Below the pieces are notes generated by a model. That model saw only the letters and a program-made list of their open reading frames with translations. It was not told the DNA's origin and made no database searches. The translations under genes and the position numbers were made by a program. This document shows positions 55,801 to 64,000 of a DNA stretch of 64,000 nucleotides, piece by piece. This DNA is from Norana najaformis (Eukaryota > Annelida > Clitellata > Crassiclitellata > Hormogastridae), in NCBI GenBank assembly GCA_964023275.1, contig OZ029921.1:29371230-29435229 (forward strand), given 5' to 3'. How positions within the stretch are numbered: the first letter of the stretch is position 1; every line of letters begins with the position of its first letter.

Positions 55801-58800
55801 ATAAAGAAATAGCAGAAACAAAAATATAACTTTTTTTAATTGAAAATATTATTTTTTAATATAAGGAATACCGATGAAACCAAAATACACCATGCTATAA
55901 GAAGTGTTTTGGAGAGGATTAAATTTTCCAACCTTCACTGTTGCAAATTGGTTAATGGTATAATTTTTACAAATACAATCCTGTTGTGTTCCCCATGACT
56001 GGCGCCTGGTGACATCTGTCTCCTCCTCCCCTCCCCTCACAAATCACTGGGTTAATTTCCAAAATTCAGTAATCTGTTGAATCCAAGGCAGGGAAGTTTC
56101 ACAATCTTTAATGTTTCAAGGGGTCTGTTGGTACATTTTGGTTTTGGTGCTGCTAAGAGTGCCACCAGAATTTAAAATGTAATATTCTATGTTTACAGAA
56201 TCATCCATTATTAGCCTTTGTCTAAAATGGTTGAAAATTGTACAATGTTACCTGACATTAGAATAAAATGGCTTTGTAGGTTGTGATGGATGTTATCGAC
56301 TACAATCCCGATATGACTCAAGAGAAAGTTAGTGTCTTTGACAGTCGCCTGAGTGCGATACGGGACGGAACAAAAAACTGGATGATCGACGAAGACCTTG
56401 TCGATTTTCCAGTTGTTTCTCAGCTGGCCGCCATAACAGTTCGGTGGAAGGTTCCTGGAATTTCTTCTGGTCGGCTCACATTTGTTGTTCGTTCAAGTGA
56501 GTACTTTACTTTACATCTTAATTCCTACTCCTTGAGACACCTGTGTGGTGCTTTATTAGCACACCATGTGTGATTGGTGTTAAATACCTACTGAATTAGT
56601 TTGTTGATTGGTGTCGTATTCTAGTGGTTAGCATGCTGGACTACCAACCAAAAGCTCATGGGTACAAATTCCTGCTAGGATAGAGAGATAGTCACAAAAA
56701 ATCTTTTGCTACAGTACTCACTAAGAAAGTTGGCTATAAAATGTGTGTATTTTCTGTACATTGTTGTTGGAAGCAGCTGACAGGAAGGGAAACACCATCC
56801 AGTTGAAGCTCAGAAAAAACTCACAAATACTGCCCCATGGGATTAATTACAGGACTAGTATTATTTTTTATAAATTTATCACGAACTAAGTAAATTGGTG
56901 TGCATGATAAATCTTAGGATTAGCTTAAGGACTGCTCTTTCACTTTTCTTCTTCTTTTTAGTAAATTGGAGTTTGTTTTCAATTAATTATTTGTATCAAT
57001 ACAATAAAAATATGGTTACCACGTGTCATATTTTGTAGGACCTTGGAATTGGGTGTTTCCATTTGCCACCCTGTCAATCAAAAACAGTACTACGATTGGA
57101 AACCACCATGGTGTAATAACTCGTCACTACAACCAGCCGTCTAATGAGTTCCTGGATCTGTTTCATCGGTATCGCTGGGAGACAATTCGCATCTTTGGAA
57201 CGACATTTCAAGGCAACATCTATGAAGCCCTGCATGTTCCCAGCATCACAAAATACCATGAACTGTACATGCCTACGTTTGACGAACTGCAGAGAGCACT
57301 GAAAATTGCCGAGATCTCGTACGAGATCGAGTCCTGTTACTTTACTCGGAATGGAGGAGGAGTTGTTGGCGAGCACAACCACGTTGAGTTTTCAAACAAC
57401 GTTTGGATTTGGCAGGTAAGAAGTGGGCCAGTACATGGAAAATATGTTTTCGTTAATAATGTTCTTGCTGTCTATAAACTCTTTTTCATTTTAACTGGGT
57501 TCAATCGATGCTTTGCTTATTGTCAAGGATTGGCAGTTGATTTGATTACTGCTACGAAAGAGTGGAGATTGCACAGAGAAAGAGATCATCCAAGGCACAA
57601 TTCCTAGATCCCAAGCTCGGAGAAGACCCAAGATGACGTGGATCAATAACATCAAGTCATGGACTGAATTATTGTTCAACCCGTTAGTACAGTAGACAAG
57701 GAACAGAAGCAGATGGCACAAAATTGTCCATGGTGCAGCCACACTTCGGCTCGAGGACGGTCTAAGACAAGACAAGACTGCTTCCACAGTTACTTTTAGT
57801 GATTTTCAATAAAAAGGTGGATACAGATGATTTCAGAAAACCAGCCTTAATTTCAGGTTTTTCCAACTGAATCTGGGCAACCAAAGCGAACTTGGCAAAT
57901 GAGCATTGAAAAAGATTTACACGTGGATGTAGTGTTTGTAGTTTTAGTTTTTCTTTCACTAGGATTTAGGTTTTATGTTGTGGGACTGAAAGATGCTTTG
58001 CCTGAAGTGCAAGTGTGACAACTGCAAACCGTTAAGTGAAGAATCTTTTCTCGTAGGTGATGTGGCTCGATGGTGGGTAATCATTCACGTCGCCGGGCAT
58101 AGCTTGAGTCATGCTTTGCAAGGTGAAAGGCCAGTGGAATTCTAAGTTCAATGGTTTTTCTAGCTGTTGTGTAGTTTATTCCAATAGGCAGGCTGTGCAT
58201 TTGGTCTTGTTTATTTCTTATGTTCCATGTCTTCATCCTATTTTTCAGGTGTCTAATAATCGTTTCGAGGAAAACCGTGGTGGAGGGTTTATGATTGAGC
58301 TGCCAAAAGTCAATCTGATGTACACCGAACTGTACAACCACAGCGTTGACATAAACGACACCTACTTCATAAACAATGACAACTTTGCATTTCGCATTGA
58401 CGGTTTCTACTGCAATTCAACGATTGCTCGGAATCGTTTCCAGGGCAACCTGTGTAAAGTCGGATGCATAGCGATCGCAGGTACGGAAAAGGATTTTGAC
58501 TTCCATGACAACGAAATCGTGGAGAACACCGGAAAGTATATGTTGGAAATTAACATGAACAGCCACACGCCGTTTACGCAGTGGGTCCAGGCTTCCGTCA
58601 GTTATAACAATATAAAGCGTAACATTAAACCTTTTGTTGAGAAGGTACCTACAGCAACCAGTATGCCCACAACTTATGCGTTTGGCGTGCTTGGGCTTCA
58701 GAATGTGACACTCAGACGTAATTTGTTTTCAAATGCCATGGATTTTGAAATGCTTGGGGGCCAGTCATCTGCGCTTCTTGAAAATTACCTTGATGTTACC

Positions 58801-61800
58801 GAAAACTGGTGGGGAACAGACGATCAGATTCAGATCAAAGAACGAATATTTGATTTCGATGACTGGAACAGCTATGCTATTGCTGAGTATTTTCCATTTC
58901 TGACATCAGACAGTTTTAATTCGCGTTTGTTTATTGGTGAAAAGTGGCGACCAATCTTGGATCTCAGCAAACCCCTCGGAGGGCGAATAACGGAAAATCT
59001 TAATCTGAAACATCGTGCTGAGCCGTATATAGTTAAGAGTGATCTGACAGTGATGCAAGATGTGTCTCTGATAATTGAGGAAGGTGCAGAATTGCAGTTT
59101 TATCCAAGCGTCGGCATCCTCGTTCTTGGATCACTCGTTGCTCAGGGAACACCTGAAAATAGAGTGAAATTCGGTCCGATTTTGAAGACTCTTTATAAAA
59201 CGAATCGTGGGAAAAGATCTACTGCTGTTCCTGGTGATAAAATTCTTCATCCCGATGTAGACGCAAGACTTGGTTATCAGGTTCGCCTCACCGGAGGAGA
59301 AAATGAAGATGAAGGATTCATAGAAATCTACAACAATACGGAGCACAGATGGAGCATCATCTGTGACAACAATTTCAACGAACGCACAGCCGAGGTGGCC
59401 TGTCGTACCATGGGTAAAGAATCGTCAAATGCTTGGGTGCGAATCAACCACTACTATGACATCTTTGTTTATGGTTATCAAAAGATGCACGAGCAGGTAA
59501 TTGAGTGGTTTTGGCGCGAGTCACTTATTTGTGATGGCAGTGAGGCTGCACTGGAGCAATGCAGATACAAAGTGAACTACAACCTGTACCAGTGCATGGA
59601 GAAACGCGATTACGTGTTTGTAAGATGTGGACCACGAAATCTTCCACCAGAGTACGACTATTGGGGAAGCATCCGGTTTTCTGCTCCGAATTACGAGAGC
59701 ATGTACATCACACCGGGGTATTCATCCCTCTCCTATGTTGATATCTATGGTGCAGGTATTTTGCACAGCGAGAAATCCGGAGCAGTTCAGGCCATCTATC
59801 GAACACCCGAATCAGACAATGTTTACGTTCAAAACTGTGCTTCGAACGGCTATGACTATATCGCTCCCGCAAATAAGTTCAGCATTCTCAACAATGTAAT
59901 TCAGAACAACAACGGATTTGCAATTGGAACACTGGTGCTCAACGGCCAATCATCGGAGCAACGTGAGTCACAGTTCACGCCGCTTGTGGTGAGCGGGGTA
60001 CCATACAACGTCTATTCCATGCTGCAGATGTGTACAACGGAAAAGCTAGTGTACATCAAGGATCGTGCGTTGCTGTACCACAAATACAGTTTTGAGACCA
60101 TTGACTGCATAAAGGTGCTGCGCAGTCGAGAGCCCCACAAACAGGTTGCCGTTCGATTTCTGCAGGTGAATATTTATAATGACAGCTTTTACAAGAACGC
60201 CATTGAGATGTACAATGGCGAATTTTTTGACTACCAGCTTCTAATCAGTGAGATTACTGCCAACAGTACCCTGTATGAACATAAGCAGCAGTACATGACG
60301 TCGAAGTATTATGACACTATGGGTGTCCGGGTGACTGGTTCAGCTGCGTATGGTGACTTTGGATTTATTGCTGAAGTCGTCACACTTCCGTTGTCGCCTC
60401 TGGGGCGTCCAGATTATGGTAAGATAATGCAGACCAAATTCTGCTGATGCATTTGTTAGCTGTTTAAGGAGACCCAGGTAGTTTTGATTCAGTTGATGTT
60501 ATATGCAGTGATATTATTATTTTTTACCTGAGGCAGAAATGTTCCCCTCAGGAACTGAACAAATTAGGTTAGGAGTACAAAATGATCGATCTCTAAAAAA
60601 TCAGGCCTCGTCCCAGTAGTTTTCACAGCCACCTGAAAATGTGGGTCTGATTGCAACGGCTTTATGGAGCAAGGAGTTCGAGTGAAAACTAAATGTACAT
60701 AAGTCCCAGTGAATTCAGTTTTAGGACCAACATTGTACCACAATCACAAGCTTGCTATAACACTTGATTAGGCTGTAAAGGTATATCACCATCGTCATTG
60801 TCATCATCTTCATCATAGTCATCATCATTATCATCATCATCATCATCGTAAACACCACCACCATCACCCAACAACAACAACTAGGTAATCTTAATCAACA
60901 ATAAGTTAAAAACAACAGCTCCCGGGTGTTTAATTATCTTAGTTATTTTCTGGGAAAGAAATCTCAAAAATGCAGACAAACGCTTTGTTTCAGGATCCAT
61001 GCTACAGCAACGCATTGCCAACTCACTTCTAAGCAACAACCTGGCTGGTGGGTTTTTCTTTCGAAACGTTGGAGAGAAGAACCCACGCGTAACATTCGAG
61101 CAAAACAAGGTGGAGCATTGTGGTGTGAAGATCCTGAATAACACTTCCCCGGGGGTCATCGACCTCTTCATTCAGAACACACGAATGCTAACAATTTCCA
61201 ACAATTTCGTCTCGCACAATGCCGGTGGCATCACTGTGAACACAACAACAAAAGACAACGACGTTGCCATCTATGCCAACATCACAAACAATGTTGTCAT
61301 GTACAACACACATGGTGTACCTCTACACCTTGAAGGTAACTTGAAATATTGAATTATGGCAATACAATAATAGCATAACCTTTGCTGTATCAATTTAAAA
61401 ATCTCATGTCGGTGGTAAGTTAAGACGGATTTTTAGCCACTGTTATTTCCATTGTGAATTTTTTATTTTTTTTAACTTTCAGTGCTGTCTGGCATTGAAC
61501 TAGATCACTGAAAACCTTTCTGTTGTATCTAGGTATGGTACATGTTTAATGTTTTAAAACATTCATATAGCCCAATTTAAAAACTGCTTACAATTTCCAA
61601 CAATTTTGTTGGAAAACAAAACCGCTTCTCTCCAGACATTTATATTAGTAGCTTAAAAGGACCGCTATTAAGCATTGTTTATAGCATGAAATAGAGTGCG
61701 TGATAAGCCAAACTGGCGTTAAGCAACCACAACTGGATATGGTGTATGACAAATTCATTTTCTCAGTGTCACGTGAGGGAATTTGCCAGCCATCCCCGAT

Positions 61801-63766
61801 GACTGTAGATCCGACATATTCATTTATCAGGAGTTCATTAGAGGGCGCTATTGGAGCAGACATTTTGAAACATCTCTGTCCTGATAGAAAATCAAACCTC
61901 TGACTCGTGGATTAGTAGTCAAGCACAATGACCACTAGAAATTTTGTAATATTCGTATGAAAGATTTTATCAGATAGGTTGGATATTTTCAAGTCTTAGT
62001 ATCTTGCACTCATGGTTTACGAAATTCTGATTGATTGACAGGACATCACTATCAAGGATTTGATCTACGATACAACTACTTCGCTTACAATGATGTTGAG
62101 TATCGAAACGTCCTTGCTGCCTTTGGAATTCAGCTGAATTTCTCAACAAACATCGTCTTCCACAACACTGGGCAGTGCATTTTGAATGCCTCGGTCTTAG
62201 AAAAGGTTTCATCTGTTTAGATCCTATTTTTAAGAGACTCTTCTGAAACCATATATATAAATGATTGTATAAAGTATGTTACGCAGCAGTGATTATACAG
62301 CTCTTGTAAGCTACACAAAGGAAATTGGGGAATAATTTAATTTAGGTATAATTTAATCTATTAGTATTTAGTTTAACTAGATAGTGCTATAGTTTAAACA
62401 ACAGCTTATTTTGGGTAGATTTATTTGGAGCTCCATGTTTATTGTGAAACCCTGTACAGTCTGAATTTGTGATTAATAATTACTCTGATGTAAATATGCA
62501 TACTTGTACTGCTTAATAAATAAACTAAGACTATAAGTACTTTCGTTGTTTTGCAGATATCCATAAATCAGAGATATGTGCGCAATGCATTCTACGACAA
62601 CTTTGCATTTGCTTACAACAGAAGTACCATATTCCTCAAGTCGGCAAAGTTCCACTTTTCCTACAACTATCTACTCAATCCCTACAATGTTTATGAGATG
62701 GTGACATTCAATCGCACCAAGTAGGAGCTCACAACATTTTGGTTCAAAACTAAATGTTTTTGAATTGTACAGTTTGAACTCTAAACAGAATGTTGATAAC
62801 GAAAGTTGAAAAGAAAATGAGAACTATCATGAAGGCTCCTTTATGTTAGTCCTTCTGTTTAGAATATCTCTCCTTTACCCTGTTCGCTATGCTAAGATTA
62901 TTTTGAATTATTTAACACAGTATATTCTGGAACCTGCTTGTGATTTTGTTTCATCACAGAATAAATTGTTATGGAGATAAGTGGTTCAAGACATGGGACC
63001 CAAATTCAAATCCAGCTTTAGAATATGATCTTGTCAGAGCACAAAATTGTTACAATTATATTATGGCTCTGATGGAAAGAGGTTCCACTGTACTCTGTAG
63101 TCTACAAATCATAATTTAACAGCATTAACCAGATACTGGTGTCGGACATTTAGCTGAGACTTATAAAATATTTTATGAGAATTTAGTGAAATTAACTTTT
63201 TATTTATTCGTTAAATCACATGTATATATTTATCTAGACGCTTAATATAGCATCTTTTAAGTACCTCACAAAATTGCTGTTATGTTAGCCAGGTCTTAGA
63301 TCTTGACCTGGAACCAAACCCATCCTTGTTGTTTTGACTGAACGCTTGTGAATAAGTTGGTTCCCAGGACTTACCCTTTGTTGTGTGCTGTAGAAATCTT
63401 GAGCTTACGATTATGATTACTAGTGATGTTAAATTGAAGTTCATTAAGAACAACAACTAGTTCATATTATGAGAAAATACAGCTCAGATAACTGGAAGAG
63501 TAACACTGGCGGGTTTCGCACATACATAGAACCCAAAATACGCTAATAATAAATCTAAAACACTTAGAAGTTTCATCCTGGTAAGTGACTGCTGTTCTTT
63601 AGGTATCCTGATGGCAGCTACCCATCCGTTGAAGCCAGACACAACTGGTGGGGTCGCAATCATCCTTCCTATGTTGGAGGAAGAATTTGGGAGAGACGAG
63701 ATGACGATAATCTAATCCGAGTCGAATATGAACCTTTTGTAACGGACAACAAAACTGTTCTTGAAG
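43388..63766 (+). CDS. bark: Bark beetle/Anakonda-type triple-repeat protein (17 exons, 3' end outside window)
   Basis: Large surface protein related to Drosophila Anakonda (bark), which organises tricellular septate junctions. Exons: 43388-43648, 45937-46109, 46813-47003, 47972-48307, 48689-48906, 49572-49848, 50926-51081, 51859-53192, 53699-53939, 54829-55334, 56280-56496, 57039-57415, 58249-60418, 60994-61335, 62042-62205, 62557-62720, 63603-63766. All phases agree; the intron after 49848 has a GC donor. So far about 2,430 residues: signal peptide (1-23), three six-cysteine SRCR domains (about 115-220, 953-1058, 1774-1890), CUB-like stretches (about 394-485 and others) and long parallel beta-helix regions rich in N-x-S/T and NNxxxGNG-like rungs. 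The membrane anchor and lectin domain of the family would lie past the right edge. Met at 43388 is followed by a clean signal peptide. Confidence 0.93.
43757..44560 (-). mobile_element. Two adjacent LINE 3' ends, family A, in bark intron 1
   Basis: Two copies in the same minus orientation lie end to end (about 43757-43995 and 44000-44560). Each begins on the plus strand with the inverted ATTACG tail and the CTACAGCG block, then CAGCTTATTCACAGGC. They start about 110 bp after bark exon 1. Confidence 0.7.
45792..45927. repeat. Roughly 34-36-bp tandem repeat, four copies, in bark intron 1
   Basis: Copies of gaatgtatcatagtgattaa and catatgttt end ten bases before bark exon 2, so the last copy supplies part of its polypyrimidine and acceptor region. 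Confidence 0.8.
48907..49571 (+). other. bark: bark intron 5 and other repeat-poor bark introns
   Basis: No repeat or exon seen here. The same holds for 46110-46812, 47004-47971 (only a short LINE-tail-like block near 47700-47820), 60419-60993 apart from ATC repeats, and 62721-63602 apart from the family-A tail. Confidence 0.5.
49849..49850 (+). other. bark: GC splice donor of bark intron 6
   Basis: The exon ends ACTAGAG and the intron begins GCAAGT, the standard non-canonical GC-AG donor. The next exon (50926) needs phase 1, which this donor gives; the nearby GT at 49853 gives another phase and a meaningless frame. Confidence 0.75.
50585..50765 (-). mobile_element. LINE 3' end, family A, in bark intron 6
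   Basis: Short minus-oriented copy (TAATCGTAAACTCGAGATTT on the plus strand, then CAAAACAAAATCGATAGGC), located before bark exon 7. Confidence 0.65.
51130..51515 (+). mobile_element. LINE 3' end with open C-terminal frame in bark intron 7
   Basis: An open frame of about 98 codons encodes SAPLYLIDFCTLVSSLPGRS, TCWNRLPRELRLELLSLPLS and AFRRRLKTVLF, the standard LINE ORF2 end, followed by GGCGCTTTATAAATCTC and an attacaattacaat tail. The unbroken frame suggests a younger insertion than the others here. Confidence 0.8.
52872..58977 (+). CDS. bark: bark repeat unit 2 (cap, SRCR2, beta-helix)
   Basis: Residues about 876-1672. It opens with a cap GGRLATELRTTPGKTYYV and LYVSPGTMFEFENAVG, then SRCR2 (53103-53920 across exons 8-9; cysteines in TICNE, VACQQ, VHCTS, LHCAA, HSCTH and VRCKE). 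Exon 10 has ENLNISGNMADGLQV and NNLGNGVTVRG rungs. Exons 10-11 hold a CUB-like stretch (YYR, then VVMDVIDYNPDMTQEKVSVFDS). Exon 12 (57039-57415) and the start of exon 13 add rungs such as NNRFEENRGGGFMIEL. The unit closes at ENWWGTDDQIQIKERIFDF (about 1616), followed by AIAEYFPFL. Confidence 0.85.
54055..54240 (-). mobile_element. tRNA-derived SINE, family C
   Basis: Body CTGGCCACCTGATCTCCCC, CCAGGGAGTGCAGG and TCTTGCTGCTCTGGAAGG, then a B-box remnant GATTTGAACC on the plus strand. In the bark intron after exon 9. Confidence 0.7.
54400..54668 (+). mobile_element. Decayed LINE 3' end with ATTAC tail in bark intron 9
   Basis: Worn LTSVLYLL and FHFLFALRRTCLDQL words, then GGTGCTATATAAGTGCTTG and a tacattacattaca tail, shortly before bark exon 10. 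Confidence 0.5.
55572..55662. repeat. (TA)n with repeated acaaatatat blocks
   Basis: AT-dinucleotide tract with four or so interspersed ATACAAATATAT units, in the bark intron after exon 10. Confidence 0.95.
56605..56700 (+). mobile_element. tRNA-like SINE head, plus orientation
   Basis: A box TATTCTAGTGGTTAGCATG and a B-box-like GGTACAAATTCC lie in the bark intron after exon 11. It resembles the head of family C. Confidence 0.6.
57520..57775 (+). mobile_element. LINE 3' end (ACAAG-tailed) in bark intron 12
   Basis: Same family as the copy at 28390-28720: TKEWRLHRERDHPRHNS, then a broken frame ending VHGAATLRLEDGLRQDKT and a gacaagacaag tail. More decayed than its sister. Confidence 0.75.
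58978..63766 (+). CDS. bark: bark repeat unit 3 (cap, SRCR3, beta-helix, closing module)
   Basis: Residues about 1673-2430. It opens GGRITENLNLKHRAEPYIV and LIIEEGAELQFYPSVG, then SRCR3 (59281-59628; six cysteines, including IICDN, VACRT, LICDG and VRCG). The CUB-like end of exon 13 contains LQVNIYNDSFYKNAIEMYNG. Exons 14-15 are beta-helix rungs (LLSNNLAGGFFFRN, NNFVSHNAGGITV, YNYFAYNDVEY). Exon 17 carries the closing module HNWWGRNHPSYVGGRIWE with RVEYEPFV. The last recognisable codons before the donor array encode VLEG, where the next cap would begin. Exon 13, at 2,170 bp, is by far the largest exon of the gene. Confidence 0.85.
60782..60880. repeat. (ATC)n-rich simple sequence
   Basis: Degenerate atcatc/caccaccatc run in the bark intron before exon 14. 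A similar degenerate ATC tract is at 11437-11540 in the laminin gene and a GAT/AAT one at 23366-23430. Confidence 0.9.
61785..61945 (-). mobile_element. tRNA-derived SINE, family C
   Basis: Worn body ACATTTTGAAACATCTCTGT and an inverted tRNA-like head ending AATGACCACTAGAAATTT. In the bark intron before exon 15. Confidence 0.6.
63285..63425 (+). mobile_element. LINE 3' end, family A, in bark intron 16
   Basis: Short plus-oriented copy with TCTTGACCTGGAACCAAAC and GAATAAGTTGGTTCCC, ending acgattatgattac. Confidence 0.65.
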
Positions 63767-64000
63767 GTAGGTGTTGCCACTGTTCTTGAAGGTAGGTGTT
63801 GCTGCTGTTCTTGAAGGTAGGTGTTGCCACTGTTCTTGAAGGTAGGTGTTGCCACTGTTCTTGAAGGTAGGTGTTGCTGCTGTTCTTGAAGGTAGGTGTC
63901 GCCACTGTTCTTGAAGGTAGGTGTCGCCACTGTTCTTGAAGGTAGGTGTCGCTACTGTTCTTGAAGGTAAGTGTCACTACTGTTCTTGAAGGTAGGTTTT
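63753..64000 (+). repeat. 25-bp tandem array made of bark exon end plus splice donor
   Basis: Ten copies at a 25-bp period repeat the last bases of bark exon 17 and its donor (GTTCTTGAAG|GTAGGT). GTAGGT donors start at 63767, 63792, 63817 and so on; the ninth copy reads GTAAGT. The variable part of the unit alternates between gttgccac, gttgctgc, gtcgccac and similar, so copies have begun to diverge. The array runs to the window edge and may continue. Confidence 0.95.

Noticed and set aside
63669-63977. Minus-strand repeat protein (LQEQWQHLPSRTV-type)
   Set aside because: Translation of the 25-bp donor array on the strand opposite bark exon 17.

Overview
The window is nuclear DNA of an invertebrate animal. 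Its genes are split into many short exons with GT-AG introns, the protein families are animal-only (laminin, SRCR/beta-helix junction protein) or general eukaryotic (p24 cargo receptor, GALK2), and introns and intergenic DNA are full of decayed LINE tails, tRNA-derived SINEs and simple repeats. There are no operons or ribosome binding sites. The bark/Anakonda family is best known from invertebrates, and the laminin has a chain type I do not know from vertebrates. I cannot name the species; an early-branching or marine invertebrate would fit.

Four genes were reconstructed exon by exon, with reading phase agreeing across every junction. (1) Minus strand, 24391 down to 654 and on past the left edge: a secreted laminin short-arm protein in 19 exons (about 1,110-1,130 residues so far). 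Its order is signal peptide, laminin N-terminal domain, five laminin EGF modules, a beta-type domain IV, about four more EGF modules, then the start of an alpha/gamma-type domain IV. (2) Plus strand, 27911-30899: a complete four-exon p24/TMED protein closest to TMED6 (264 residues). (3) Minus strand, 41989 down to 34759: a complete nine-exon N-acetylgalactosamine kinase, GALK2 (459 residues). (4) Plus strand, 43388 to past the right edge: the bark/Anakonda triple-repeat protein, 17 exons and about 2,430 residues so far.

GALK2 and bark are head to head, 1.4 kb apart; the space holds a tight cluster of four CCAAT boxes near GALK2 and a second CCAAT/E-box stretch nearer bark. Laminin and TMED6-like also diverge, but 3.5 kb apart. 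TMED6-like and GALK2 converge on a 3.9 kb repeat-bearing interval. The genes do not form a pathway. A laminin and a tricellular-junction protein both act at the epithelial surface and TMED proteins carry secretory cargo, but their nearness may be chance.

The most unusual points are the laminin with both kinds of domain IV in one chain, two microexons (30 and 27 nt) adding a cysteine pair between laminin EGF modules, a 25-bp tandem array that copies a bark splice donor ten times, a second duplicated donor in the laminin gene, a GC-AG intron in bark, and a cluster of three tandem arrays around one GALK2 exon. I saw no rRNA or tRNA gene, CRISPR array, or retrovirus-like element.
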